A DNA stretch of 64,000 nucleotides, from positions 62,001-126,000 of the forward strand of contig SVGB01000005.1 of the NCBI GenBank assembly GCA_015056565.1, in the 5' to 3' direction. Below are positions 7,392-16,304 of the stretch, one piece after another; the stretch's first letter is position 1; each line of letters starts with the position of its first letter. This DNA is from Butyrivibrio sp. (GTDB taxonomy: Bacteria; Bacillota; Clostridia; Lachnospirales; Lachnospiraceae). The notes under the pieces were generated by a model, which saw only the letters and a program-made list of their open reading frames with translations, searched no databases and was not told the DNA's origin. The position numbers were made by a program, and so were the translations under genes.

Positions 7392-10004
7392 ATGATACGT
7401 AAAAATTTGATGAAATCATTATCAGTAATAATGGCTGCTATGATGGCCATAATGACAGTTGCCTGCGGCAGCAATACAGTAGATACTACAGCAGAGTCAG
7501 CAGTTGAAATGGCAGCAGAGGAACAGGCAGGAGAGGATGCTCTTGCAAATTCAGTTGTCAGCGCTTCCAACATCGCTTCAGCAGAGTCAGAGGCTGGCAA
7601 GGTTGAGACAGTATACGTTACAGCTGATGCCAACGGAGCAGTAAACGATGTCATCGTAAGTGAGTGGCTCAAGAACGCAGCTGCTTCACCTGAGATCGCA
7701 GATACAACTGAGCTTAAGGACATCGTAAATGTAAAAGGTGATGAAACCTTCACAGACAATGGAGACGGAACACTTACCTGGAACGCAGCTGGCTCAGACA
7801 TCTATTATCAGGGAACAACTAACAAGCAGCTTCCTGTAAACATGAAGATCACTTACACTCTTGATGGAAAAGAGATCACTCCAGAGGAACTTGCTGGTAA
7901 GAGCGGTAGAGTTACGATCCGTTTCGAATATGAGAACAACGACAAGCAGACAGTTGAAGTAAATGGCAAGGAAGTTGACGTCTACACACCATTTGCCATG
8001 GTATCTGGCATGATGCTTGATTCAGATAAGTTTACAAATGTTGAGATCTCAAATGGTAAGGTCATCTCAGACGGTGGAAACATCATCGTTATGGGTGTTG
8101 CGCTTCCTGGACTTAAGGAGAGCCTTGATATCTCTGATGATAAGTGGGATGAGCTTGAAGATGCTGATGAGATCAAGGACAGACTTTCAAACTCTTTCGA
8201 GATCACTGCAGATACCACGGATTTTGAGCTGGGAATGACCATTACCATGGCAAGCTCAGATATCCTTTCTGACTTTGGTATGACAGATCTTTCTGGTTCT
8301 GATAAGCTTGATGACCTAAAGAGCGACATGGAAGATCTCAATGACGGCTCCAACAAGCTCGTTGATGGTACAAAAGAGCTTAAGGACGGAACAACTAAGT
8401 TCCGCGATGGTGTAGGAGAGCTCTATAACGGATCAAAAGAACTCAAAGACGGAACACTGGCTCTTAAGGATGGTACCAGTGAATTGTACAACGGTACCGG
8501 AAGCCTTTATGATGGCATTGTTTCATATACAGATGGTGTAAGCAAGGTGGATGAAGGAGTTTCCAAACTTGCAGATGGAGCTTCTTCTGCAAAAGACGGA
8601 TCAGGCAAGCTCACTGCAGGTGCCAAGAGTGCAAAGGAGGGTGCTGATGCACTGGTTGCCGGGGTAAAGGCATTAAGCGACGGCGTTGAACCGCTGAGTG
8701 GTTCTGCGAAAAGCCTTGCAGAGCTGAAGAAAAAAGCTGAGTACGGATATATAGCCTATACATGGTTAAATGGTGATAGACCATGTACTCCCGCTGTAGC
8801 TGCTATTCTTTCTTCTTTGTCAGAAGATGGTCAGACAATTTCACAAAGTCAGGCAGAGGCCATAAGAGCAGCAGGCAAGAGCATCATGGCTTCAGCCACT
8901 ACAACTTCAGTAACTAACGATTCTAATTATGCGGAACTTGATACGGATGTGAAAATAGGAGAGGTTACACTTGAAGAACCAAAAACGGAAGACCCAAAAG
9001 TAGAAGAGCCAAAGGCTGAAGAACCGAAAGTAGAAGAGCCAAAGGCTGAAGAACCGAAAGTAGAAGAGCCAAAGACTGAAGAAACAAAAGCAGCAGAGGC
9101 TGATGCTGAAAAGAAAGCTGTGATAGTTGACGAAAATGTGCCCAAGGCTGGCCCGACAGATACGGATGATGATATTGACGATGACGGAACCGATGAAGAA
9201 GATGAAGATGTAAAGAAAACAGAAGAGACAGATGATAAGCAGACATTAATACTGGAAGAAAACGAAAATGATACGGAGCTTGATTCTGCAAGCTTACTTT
9301 CAACAAAGAAAGTTGTAAAATCAGTATCACCAACAGCTCTTCTTGGCAATTCAAACACAATACCAGTAAATCCACAGACGCTTAAGGCTGCGCTTACATA
9401 CTATCAGCTTCTTGGAGCAACAGAATCACTTAATAAGATTTATACCAGTGGTATTAAGGATCTTGATGTTTCCAAGTTTTCTGATTTGACTAAAGGATTG
9501 GCACAGTTGTCTTCTGGCAGTCAGGCTCTTGCTTCAGGACTTAATGACCTGTACACAGGTATGTCAGCCCTTGATGCAGGACTTGGAACCCTTTCTTCAG
9601 GTGCTGGAGAGCTTAAGAACGGAACCAGCACACTTGCTTCAAATAATGGAAAGCTCGTCGATGGGGCATATCAGCTCAGCGATGGTGCAAGACAGCTCTA
9701 TGATGGTGCTACAAAGCTTAATGATGGTGCCGGTGAGCTTTATGATGGCGTAGGCGAACTTAATGATGGAGCTATCAAACTTGACGATGGTGTTAAGGAA
9801 CTTCTTGACGGTGTTACCAAGTTTGATGACGAGGGTATCAAGAAGATCTACGAGGCATTTGACGGAGATCTTTCAGATTTCACAGACAGACTTGAAGCTA
9901 TTAAGGAAGCTGGCAGCAGCTACAAGACATTTGGCGGATCAGCTGATGATGTTGATTCAAGTGTTAAGTTCATCATCAAGACTGACAGCATCAAGAGCCT
10001 TTGA
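7392..10004 (+). CDS. Large lipoprotein with DG heptad repeats, MMPL partner
   Basis: 870 residues. The N-terminus is a lipoprotein signal ending in MTVAC. Two blocks (about residues 316-430 and 700-815) are arrays of xxxLxxG/LxDG heptads such as LKDGTTKFRDGVGELYNGS, the kind found in YhgE/Pip-like and MMPL-associated proteins and expected to form long coiled helices outside the membrane. Between them is an acidic Pro/Glu/Lys-rich linker (about 516-632) with tandem PKVEEPKAEE units. No C-terminal membrane helix is seen. Cotranscription with the MMPL gene suggests it extends or gates the exporter across the wall. Exact function is unknown. Confidence 0.82.
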   Translation: MIRKNLMKSLSVIMAAMMAIMTVACGSNTVDTTAESAVEMAAEEQAGEDALANSVVSASNIASAESEAGKVETVYVTADANGAVNDVIVSEWLKNAAASPEIADTTELKDIVNVKGDETFTDNGDGTLTWNAAGSDIYYQGTTNKQLPVNMKITYTLDGKEITPEELAGKSGRVTIRFEYENNDKQTVEVNGKEVDVYTPFAMVSGMMLDSDKFTNVEISNGKVISDGGNIIVMGVALPGLKESLDISDDKWDELEDADEIKDRLSNSFEITADTTDFELGMTITMASSDILSDFGMTDLSGSDKLDDLKSDMEDLNDGSNKLVDGTKELKDGTTKFRDGVGELYNGSKELKDGTLALKDGTSELYNGTGSLYDGIVSYTDGVSKVDEGVSKLADGASSAKDGSGKLTAGAKSAKEGADALVAGVKALSDGVEPLSGSAKSLAELKKKAEYGYIAYTWLNGDRPCTPAVAAILSSLSEDGQTISQSQAEAIRAAGKSIMASATTTSVTNDSNYAELDTDVKIGEVTLEEPKTEDPKVEEPKAEEPKVEEPKAEEPKVEEPKTEETKAAEADAEKKAVIVDENVPKAGPTDTDDDIDDDGTDEEDEDVKKTEETDDKQTLILEENENDTELDSASLLSTKKVVKSVSPTALLGNSNTIPVNPQTLKAALTYYQLLGATESLNKIYTSGIKDLDVSKFSDLTKGLAQLSSGSQALASGLNDLYTGMSALDAGLGTLSSGAGELKNGTSTLASNNGKLVDGAYQLSDGARQLYDGATKLNDGAGELYDGVGELNDGAIKLDDGVKELLDGVTKFDDEGIKKIYEAFDGDLSDFTDRLEAIKEAGSSYKTFGGSADDVDSSVKFIIKTDSIKSL
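9001..9090 (+). repeat. In-frame 30-bp tandem repeat (3 units)
   Basis: Two identical 30-base units (9001-9030, 9031-9060) and a third altered unit (9061-9090) encode the VEEPKAEEPK linker of the large lipoprotein. Because 30 is a multiple of 3, copy number can change by slippage without frameshift, so linker length may vary between strains. Confidence 0.9.
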
Positions 10005-10319
10005 TCTTGATAAATGACGATATAGCATTTTAATAATTAAGCACACATATTGATGTGATATCACCCGGCAATAGGTGATATGTACTGCAAAGGGAAAAGA
10101 GGTATCGGCTTTGCCTGATTTCAAGAATTTAGGCTGTAAACATGGTACCTCTTTTGCTATGCCTAGCCCTTGTTAACCTATGTTTACCTGATTTTAACTA
10201 AAGAAAACGTTTTCTTATCTCGCCAGGGTATGTTAAGATAAGTTAGAAGTATCAAAAACATGATGAATCAAGTCAGGAAATCAATCATGTTTTAAATCAG
10301 TCAAAAAGGCGGAGATAGT
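10005..10319. promoter_or_regulatory. Gene-free stretch before the GH13 amylase gene
   Basis: 315 bases without a gene. It holds a long-loop inverted repeat (10095-10104 AAAAGAGGTA with 10146-10155 TACCTCTTTT) that may end the MMPL operon, a perfect palindrome at 10201-10216, and a 10-bp inverted repeat AAAACATGAT/ATCATGTTTT (10255-10264, 10284-10293) in the likely 5' untranslated region of the amylase gene. No clear sigma-A promoter was assigned. Confidence 0.5.
10201..10216. promoter_or_regulatory. cre/LacI-type operator upstream of amylase gene
   Basis: AAGAAAACGTTTTCTT is a perfect 16-base palindrome with a central CG, the hallmark of operators bound by LacI-family proteins (CcpA, MalR). 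It lies 104 bases before the GH13 start. Control of the amylase gene by carbon source is the natural reading; which regulator binds is not known. Confidence 0.6.
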
Positions 10320-12188
10320 ATGAAAAAGAAAAGTTTAGGCCTTTTTCTGGCAGGTCTTATGACAATAACAGCTCTTTCAGGTTGCGGCAGAGCAGAAAAT
10401 GAAGGTGCAGATCCGGCCGACAAAGCAGCAACTTCCGGGCAGGAGGATGCTGCAGCAAAGTTAGACCAGACACAGGAGCTTCCTCCCTTAAATATCTTGA
10501 GGGACAAGTACAGGACCACCTATGAGATCTTCGTCTATTCCTTCTACGACAGTGACGGAGATGGAATTGGTGATCTTAACGGTGTAACTAAAATGCTTGA
10601 TTACATCAATGATGGGGATGATACCACAGATACAGACCTTGGCTGCAATGAGATATGGCTGATGCCCATAAGCCCATCTACAACCTATCACAAGTATGAC
10701 GTTACAGATTACAGGGACATTGATCCTGAGTATGGAACCTTAGAGGATTTTGATAATCTGGTTTCTGAGTGCCATAAAAGGGGCATTAATGTCATAATTG
10801 ATACAGTGTTTAACCACTCATCAAGTCAGCACCCATGGTTTTTAGAGGCAACAGAGTACCTTAAAGAACACCCGGGGCTTGAATTTGGGGCTGACGCTGG
10901 CGAATCTGGAGACACTTTGGCCCTTACACAGGCTCTATCAGAGTGTCCATCTCTTGACTACTACAATTTCTCCAACGAGAAACAGCAGGGATATGAACCA
11001 GTTGCAGGCACTGATTACTTCTATGAGGCCCGCTTCTGGTCTGAGATGCCAGATTTAAACCTGGACAGCGATGCTCTGAGAAAAGAACTATCAGACATAA
11101 CTCATTTCTGGACAGACAGAGGCGTAGATGGCTTCAGACTTGATGCAACAACCTATTACTACACTGGTCAGGATCAGAAAAACATTGAGTTCCTTAAGTG
11201 GCTCAAGGACGACAACAAGGACGCTTACTTTGTGGGCGAAGCCTGGGCTAATGCTGCCACCTATCAGAAATACTATGAAAGCGGCATCGACAGTTTTTTT
11301 GACTTTGAGTTTGCAGGAAGCGAGGGCATTATCGCAGCTACTGTAAGGGGAACGAGCCCTGCCTCAAGGTTTGCGGAGGCTCTGGAAAAGAGCGAGGCAG
11401 CCATCAGCGGTACCTACGACACCGCTATAGACGCACCCTTTTACACGAATCACGACATGGCAAGGAGCGCTGGCTACTACACAGGAAGCGGCGGAGAGGA
11501 CAAGATAAAGCTGGCCTATGGCCTCAGCCTATTAATGGGAGGTAATTCCTTCATATATTACGGCGAAGAGCTTGGAATGAAGGGCTCAGGCAAGGATGAA
11601 AACAAAAGAGCTCCCATGTACTGGACTACAGGAGAAACAGATGCTTCAGACGAGGCGCTTCCAGCTTTCATGGACAATGCCAGCGAAGGTATGTGCAAAG
11701 GCCCCAAGGCCATGGACTACTTCAAGATGAAATATCCTGCCCTTGATGAGCAGACTAAAGACCCCTATTCAATATATAATTATTTTAAGGCAGCCATAAG
11801 ACTCAGGAATACATACCCAGTGGTTGCAAGGGGGAAGACCACTGCACAAAAAGAATTGTCAGACCAGAATGTTTGCGCTTTTACAAGGTCATTGACCCGG
11901 GAAGAAGCCGAGGGATTTCTTAAGAATACCTGTGTAAAAGAAAATGCTGGTGGCAATGTAAGCCTGGAAGGTGCCAGCGCATCTGCAGATTTTGGCCCGC
12001 TTTCACTCCTTTTTGTGATAAACACGTCAGATGAGGCTCAGACTGTAGACCTTGCTGCATCAGATGACTGCAGCGCCTACAACACCCTTTCATATCAGCT
12101 TTGTACTTCAGAGAATCTCAGCTCTTTGAGCGGAACCACGCTGACAATAGCTCCCTATGGGGTAGCAGTGCTTACTTCAGATAAGTAA
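10320..12188 (+). CDS. GH13 alpha-amylase family lipoprotein
   Basis: 622 residues. Lipoprotein signal with lipobox LSGC, so the enzyme is tethered outside the cell. The GH13 barrel begins at YEIFVYSFYDSDGDGIGDL and shows region I DTVFNHSS, region II GFRLDAT (nucleophile Asp275), region III VGEAW (acid/base Glu307) and region IV FYTNHD (Asp379). It hydrolyses alpha-glucans, probably starch or maltodextrins, releasing oligosaccharides for uptake; exact specificity (amylase versus neopullulanase-like) cannot be told. Two additional sequence features support regulation: a LacI-type palindrome and a hairpin in the leader. A C-terminal beta-domain is present. Confidence 0.92.
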   Translation: MKKKSLGLFLAGLMTITALSGCGRAENEGADPADKAATSGQEDAAAKLDQTQELPPLNILRDKYRTTYEIFVYSFYDSDGDGIGDLNGVTKMLDYINDGDDTTDTDLGCNEIWLMPISPSTTYHKYDVTDYRDIDPEYGTLEDFDNLVSECHKRGINVIIDTVFNHSSSQHPWFLEATEYLKEHPGLEFGADAGESGDTLALTQALSECPSLDYYNFSNEKQQGYEPVAGTDYFYEARFWSEMPDLNLDSDALRKELSDITHFWTDRGVDGFRLDATTYYYTGQDQKNIEFLKWLKDDNKDAYFVGEAWANAATYQKYYESGIDSFFDFEFAGSEGIIAATVRGTSPASRFAEALEKSEAAISGTYDTAIDAPFYTNHDMARSAGYYTGSGGEDKIKLAYGLSLLMGGNSFIYYGEELGMKGSGKDENKRAPMYWTTGETDASDEALPAFMDNASEGMCKGPKAMDYFKMKYPALDEQTKDPYSIYNYFKAAIRLRNTYPVVARGKTTAQKELSDQNVCAFTRSLTREEAEGFLKNTCVKENAGGNVSLEGASASADFGPLSLLFVINTSDEAQTVDLAASDDCSAYNTLSYQLCTSENLSSLSGTTLTIAPYGVAVLTSDK

Positions 12189-12253
12189 AACCAATAAATG
12201 GAACCGCAAGATACCTGTAAATAGCCAGGGCACAGCATGTTGGGGGATAAATA

Positions 12254-13123
12254 ATGACATTTGATAACTATATTTTTGACCTGTACGGGACGCTTATAGA
12301 TATCCACACAGACGAGAAACAGCATGGTCTGTGGCAGGATATGGCAGCATATCTCCAGTGTCAGTTTGGGGCTGATTATACTGCAAAAGAGCTAAGAAAA
12401 AGATATCTTGAAATCTGCGCCCTGGAGGAAGAAACCCTGACTTTTTATCTTAAGAAAAACAGGGGCATAACTACCAGATACCCCGAGATCCGCATCTCCT
12501 GGGTCTGGACAAGGCTCATTGCGGAAAAAATTAACAGTGAAGCCTCAGAATTTACCAACAGCCGACTGGGGCATAGCCAGGCGGATATTGATGCAGGGGG
12601 TGCCTATCTTCCTCACAAGTACGACCAGGAGGAGTACATAACTCCACAAATACAGGCTCTGTGCACCTATTTCAGGAACACCTCAAGGGATAAACTTGTA
12701 AAATATGAGGGCGTTGAAAGGACCTTAAAAGAGCTGAAAAGATACGGAAAGAAGATATATCTTTTGTCCAATGCCCAGAAGTTATTCACTGTAAAGGAGC
12801 TGATGGACACAGGACTCTATGGCTATTTTAACGGGATTTTCATATCATCTGAAGCAATGATAAAAAAGCCTGACCCTGCTTTTATGGATATTCTCATATC
12901 GAAATACAGACTGGACAAGTCTAAATGTGTTATGATAGGTAACGACATCTCAAGTGACGTAGGTGTTGCTGCCCGCAGCGGTATCAGGAGCATTTTTCTT
13001 AACACCTACGATGTCTCAGATAAAGACATAAATAAAGGCCTAAGACAGCTTGATATCAGGGATAAAGAGCTTTTCCCGGTGATCATATCAGATGGAAACA
13101 TTGAAAAGATATTGAGCTTATAG
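12254..13123 (+). CDS. HAD superfamily hydrolase
   Basis: 289 residues. Motif I is FDLYGTLID, in which the usual second Asp is Tyr (DxY rather than DxD), a form known in haloacid-dehalogenase-type members. A helical cap follows, then motif II LLSNA, the motif III Lys in KKPDPAF and motif IV MIGNDISSD. It is likely a cytoplasmic phosphatase or related hydrolase of unknown substrate. The vanZ-like gene starts 17 bases later, so they may be cotranscribed. Confidence 0.85.
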   Translation: MTFDNYIFDLYGTLIDIHTDEKQHGLWQDMAAYLQCQFGADYTAKELRKRYLEICALEEETLTFYLKKNRGITTRYPEIRISWVWTRLIAEKINSEASEFTNSRLGHSQADIDAGGAYLPHKYDQEEYITPQIQALCTYFRNTSRDKLVKYEGVERTLKELKRYGKKIYLLSNAQKLFTVKELMDTGLYGYFNGIFISSEAMIKKPDPAFMDILISKYRLDKSKCVMIGNDISSDVGVAARSGIRSIFLNTYDVSDKDINKGLRQLDIRDKELFPVIISDGNIEKILSL

Positions 13124-13140
13124 GTGCAGAAACGGATAAG

Positions 13141-13686
13141 ATGAAATATTTTTTGCTTTATATCAAACAGACACTTAGATTTGTGTTAAAGCCAATGTCT
13201 TTTGTGCCTGCAATATTGATGATGTGCCTTATCTACATGTTCTCGGCCCAGGAAGCGGATGAGAGCAGCCGCCTTAGCTATGAGGTTGGAGTCAAGGTGC
13301 TGACCTATGCCAATGAGACTTTGGACAAAGGCTGGAGTACAAGGTATATTGAGCGCCTTTCAGAAGAAGGACAGCATTATATCAGAAAGACCGCGCATTT
13401 TACTGAGTACTTTCTTTTGGCGGTTTCTGTGGCTTTTCCCCTTTATGTGTACGGAGTAAGAGGCCTGTGGCTTGTATTTTCCGCAGGAATCTTTTGTGTG
13501 GGCTTTGCCTGCCTTGATGAATATCATCAATCTTTTGTGGCGGGGAGAACTCCTCAGAAAAAAGATATTGTCATAGATAGTTTTGGAATCTTTTTTGGGA
13601 TACTTATTACCAGGATCGTTGGATGGACTGGGCGGATGACAGTTTTCAGGCCTCTTTCAAACCACAGGAAGAAAAGGCGTGGTTGA
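13141..13686 (+). CDS. VanZ family membrane protein
   Basis: 181 residues with about four hydrophobic segments. VanZ signatures are clear: MFSAQEADESS, the RKTAHFTEYFLLA segment and LDEYHQSFVAGRTPQKKD followed by a final membrane helix. VanZ-like proteins are integral membrane proteins, some linked to glycopeptide tolerance, but most have no known role. It follows the HAD gene closely. The end of the gene overlaps repeats that precede the next promoter. Confidence 0.9.
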   Translation: MKYFLLYIKQTLRFVLKPMSFVPAILMMCLIYMFSAQEADESSRLSYEVGVKVLTYANETLDKGWSTRYIERLSEEGQHYIRKTAHFTEYFLLAVSVAFPLYVYGVRGLWLVFSAGIFCVGFACLDEYHQSFVAGRTPQKKDIVIDSFGIFFGILITRIVGWTGRMTVFRPLSNHRKKRRG

Positions 13687-13704
13687 CACATTTGCAACCA
13701 TCAG

Positions 13705-13733
13705 TTGACAAATTTCCAAGGCGACTTTATAGA
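13705..13733 (+). promoter_or_regulatory. Promoter of the membrane XRE regulator, with overlapping dyad
   Basis: TTGACA (13705-13710) and TATAGA (13728-13733) with a 17-base spacer form a near-consensus sigma-A promoter. The -35 box is inside an imperfect inverted repeat (ATTTGCAAC / GTTGACAAAT, 13690-13713), and GTTGACA-ATTT is directly repeated 22 bases upstream at 13682. These sites could be bound by the regulator itself. Confidence 0.65.
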
Positions 13734-13821
13734 TTGCAACTGTTATTTTTCGTAATCTGAGATCACAAAATCAAACAAAAGAGATCTCAAAAACAAAACG
13801 AAAATAACGGAGGAAAACAAA

Positions 13822-14820
13822 ATGATACTTGCAGACAAAATTATTAACGAGAGAAAAAAACTTGGACTTTCACAGGAAGACCTTGCAGATAGACTTGATG
13901 TTTCAAGACAGTCTGTTTCTAAATGGGAGAGCGCACAGTCAACACCAGATCTTGGAAGGATCCTTAAGATGTCAGAGATATTTGGTGTGAGCACTGATTA
14001 CCTTCTTAAAGATGAAATAGAAGAAGTTCATACCACTGGAGAGCTTGTGCAGGACAGCGCAGCATCTGCTGGCGGAAGTCGCAGATATGTAAGTCTTGAG
14101 GAAGCATCTGATTTCCTAAATAAAGTAGAAAAAACTACTCCTTTAACAGCATGTGGCGTTTCAATGTGCATCCTTTCACCTGTGGTACTTATTGCAATGG
14201 CAGGCTTTTCTGCTTTAGGTTTTGTTCCAGAAGCTGTTGCAGCAGGTGTTGGTCTTATCACACTTTTTATTTTAATTGCTGTGGCTGTATTCATATTCAT
14301 AATGAATGACAGATATCTTAAGCCTTATGAGTTCCTTGAGACAGATGCAATAGAGACAGCCTATGGCGTAGATGGTATGGTAAAAGAGAAGAAAGCTGCC
14401 TTTGAAAAGAAACACATGTTATTTATCGCCCTTGGCGTGGTTTTATGCATACTTTCAAGTCTGCCACTTATTATTGGAAGTCTCATCGCCACAGCCCAGA
14501 AGCAGGAGGAAGTTATTCCTTCACTTGTGTCAGTTCTTCTCATTATTGTAGCTACAGGTGTTAACCTCATCATCAGAGCTGGTGGCATTATGGAGTCCTA
14601 CAACAAGCTTCTTCAGGAGGGCGATTACAATTCAGAGGGCAAAAAGGCAAGCAAGGCTGTAGGCAAGATTGCCAGCATCTACTGGCCTGTAGTTGTTGCA
14701 GGATACCTTGCATGGAGCTTTGTTACCATGCAGTGGGAGATAACATGGATAGTATGGCCTGTTGCAGCAGTTCTTTTTGGTGCAGTGGCAGGAATCACCA
14801 GGGCATGCATGAAAGAATAA
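13822..14820 (+). CDS. XRE-type regulator fused to six membrane helices
   Basis: 332 residues. Residues 1-65 are an XRE/Cro helix-turn-helix (LGLSQEDLADRLDVSRQSVSKWES). After a linker come about six hydrophobic segments (roughly from residues 108, 137, 193, 233, 288 and 310). This fusion is common in Firmicutes and is thought to couple a membrane or envelope signal to transcription. The gene has a strong own promoter and a CGGAGG ribosome site. The overlapping dyad hints at autoregulation. Target genes are unknown. Confidence 0.88.
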   Translation: MILADKIINERKKLGLSQEDLADRLDVSRQSVSKWESAQSTPDLGRILKMSEIFGVSTDYLLKDEIEEVHTTGELVQDSAASAGGSRRYVSLEEASDFLNKVEKTTPLTACGVSMCILSPVVLIAMAGFSALGFVPEAVAAGVGLITLFILIAVAVFIFIMNDRYLKPYEFLETDAIETAYGVDGMVKEKKAAFEKKHMLFIALGVVLCILSSLPLIIGSLIATAQKQEEVIPSLVSVLLIIVATGVNLIIRAGGIMESYNKLLQEGDYNSEGKKASKAVGKIASIYWPVVVAGYLAWSFVTMQWEITWIVWPVAAVLFGAVAGITRACMKE

Positions 14821-14879
14821 TGTTAAAATATTGTTGACATGAGTTTTTAGATGTGTTATTGTACTTGAGTATTTGAAAA

Positions 14880-15010
14880 CCAAGCAGAGTATCCACTCTC
14901 ACCCTGCGGCACAGCCAGTAGCGGTTAATATCTTTTCAGATCAGTGCTTTTAGCGCGGATCATGACTATGATTTTTAGTGGATACATTTGCGGATGTATC
15001 CACTTTTTTT
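14880..15010 (+). promoter_or_regulatory. L20-type attenuator leader of infC-rpmI-rplT
   Basis: The leader ends in a strong terminator: arms AGTGGATACAT (14977-14987) and ATGTATCCACT (14994-15004) then seven T. An upstream segment GTATCCACT (14889-14897) is identical to part of the terminator's 3' arm, so it can pair with AGTGGATAC (14977-14985) and prevent termination. Such antiterminator-terminator exchange is known for the L20 leader of low-GC Gram-positives, where L20 binding favours termination. The match here is by sequence and position; no alignment was run. Confidence 0.85.
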
Positions 15011-15025
15011 CAGGAGGATAAAACC

Positions 15026-15535
15026 ATTAGCGAGTTATTTATTAACGATCAGATCAGAGCTAAAGAGGTCCGCGTGATCGGAGTAAGCGGCGAGCAGCTG
15101 GGTGTTATGGCACTTAGCGATGCCAAGAAGATCGCAGAGGACGAGGGTGTTGATCTTGTAATGATCGCCCCAACTGCCAAGCCACCTGTTTGCAGGGTTG
15201 TAGACTATGGCAAGTTCAAGTATGAGCAGCTCCGCAAGGAGAAAGAGGCTCGTAAGAAACAGAAGACTGTCGAGATCAAAGAGATCAGACTTTCCCCTAA
15301 CATTGACACCAACGATCTTAATACTAAGGTCAATGCTGCCAAGAAGTTCCTTGAAAAGGGAAACAGGGTTAAGATCACACTTCGTTTCAGAGGCCGTGAG
15401 ATGGCTCATATGGGAGCAAGCGTTCACATCCTTACAGATTTTGCTGAGGCTCTTTCAGACGTTGCAGTTATTGAGAAACAGCCTAAGGTTGAGGGACGTA
15501 GTATGACAATGTTCCTTACTGAGAAAAAGAATTGA
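15026..15535 (+). CDS. infC: Translation initiation factor IF-3
   Basis: 169 residues from the ATT start. IF-3 binds the 30S subunit, prevents subunit joining and proofreads start codons. The start at ATT (15026) is chosen because AGGAGG (15012-15017) lies 8 bases upstream and the protein then begins ISELFINDQIRAKEVRVIG, as in the family. An in-frame GTG at 14978 is inside the terminator stem and is not credible. A rare ATT start is the classic means by which IF-3 limits its own synthesis. Other family regions include MIAPTAKPPVCRVVDYGKFK and FRGREMAH. Confidence 0.95.
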   Translation: MSELFINDQIRAKEVRVIGVSGEQLGVMALSDAKKIAEDEGVDLVMIAPTAKPPVCRVVDYGKFKYEQLRKEKEARKKQKTVEIKEIRLSPNIDTNDLNTKVNAAKKFLEKGNRVKITLRFRGREMAHMGASVHILTDFAEALSDVAVIEKQPKVEGRSMTMFLTEKKN

Positions 15536-15573
15536 TAAAAATATTTTTTGCAAAGATATAGGAGGATTTAGTT

Positions 15574-15774
15574 ATGCAGCAAAAGATGAAAACAAAGAGA
15601 GCCGCTGCCAAGAGATTCAAGGTAACTGGCACAGGCAAGCTCATGAGAAACAAAGCGTACAAGCGCCACATCTTAACAAAGAAGTCCACAAAGAGAAAGA
15701 GAAATCTTCGTCATGCAGGACTTGTTGACGCTACAAATGTAAAGACAATGAAGCAGATCCTTCCTTACGCGTGA
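15574..15774 (+). CDS. rpmI: 50S ribosomal protein L35
   Basis: 66 residues, very basic. [19 protein letters not shown] and the C-terminal MKQILPYA are typical of L35. A GGAGGA ribosome site lies before the ATG. It sits between infC and rplT in the universal order and shares their attenuator leader. Confidence 0.97.
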   Translation: MQQKMKTKRAAAKRFKVTGTGKLMRNKAYKRHILTKKSTKRKRNLRHAGLVDATNVKTMKQILPYA

Positions 15775-15829
15775 GTATACACTGTAGCGAAGAGAAGATT
15801 TTTGGATTAGTAATAGGAGGAATATTAAG

Positions 15830-16186
15830 ATGGCAAGAGTTAAAGGCGCATTAAATGCCAAGAAGAAGCACAATAGAGTATTAAAGCTCGCTAAGGGCTA
15901 TAGAGGAGCTAGATCAAAGCAGTACAGAGTTGCTAAGCAGTCAGTTATGAGAGCACTCACATCTGCATTCGCTGGACGTAAGCAGAAGAAGAGAGATATG
16001 AGATCTCTTTGGATCACACGTATCAACGCAGCAGCTCGTATCAACGGTCTTTCATACAGCAACATGATGCATGGTCTTAAGCTTGCAGGCGTAGACATCA
16101 ACAGAAAGATGCTTGCAGAGATGGCTGTAAATGATCCTGATGGATTCAAGACACTTGCAGAGCTTGCAAAAGAGAAGATTGCTTAA
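15830..16186 (+). CDS. rplT: 50S ribosomal protein L20
   Basis: 118 residues, basic, starting [20 protein letters not shown] and containing the [18 protein letters not shown] block. L20 assembles early on 23S rRNA and, in related bacteria, binds the infC leader to repress this operon. It is the last gene of the operon and is followed by a strong terminator. Confidence 0.97.
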   Translation: MARVKGALNAKKKHNRVLKLAKGYRGARSKQYRVAKQSVMRALTSAFAGRKQKKRDMRSLWITRINAAARINGLSYSNMMHGLKLAGVDINRKMLAEMAVNDPDGFKTLAELAKEKIA

Positions 16187-16240
16187 TATAAAAAATGGAA
16201 ACTATTGGTTGTCATAATAGTTTTTTGATAGTAAAATTAA

Positions 16241-16271
16241 GGGGACTCAGTGTACTGAGTCCCCTGTTTTT
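16241..16271 (+). terminator. Terminator of the infC-rpmI-rplT operon
   Basis: Perfect 10-bp stem GGGGACTCAG/CTGAGTCCCC (16241-16250, 16255-16264) with loop TGTA, followed by TGTTTTT. A weaker hairpin with T-tail (AAACTATT/AATAGTTT, 16199-16223) precedes it. The GGGGAC...GTCCCC ends resemble the dispersed palindromes elsewhere in the window. Confidence 0.9.
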
Positions 16272-16304
16272 ATGGGATTTTTTAGATAATCTGGAGGTGC
16301 CAAA

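Noticed and set aside
8927-9358. Minus-strand Ser-rich open frame opposite the large lipoprotein
   Set aside because: It is the complement of the repetitive acidic PKVEEPKAEE region and has no ribosome site.
14978-15025. GTG start for infC giving a 16-residue N-terminal extension
   Set aside because: The extension is encoded by the leader terminator and has no ribosome site; the ATT at 15026 follows AGGAGG by 8 bases and matches the IF-3 N-terminus.
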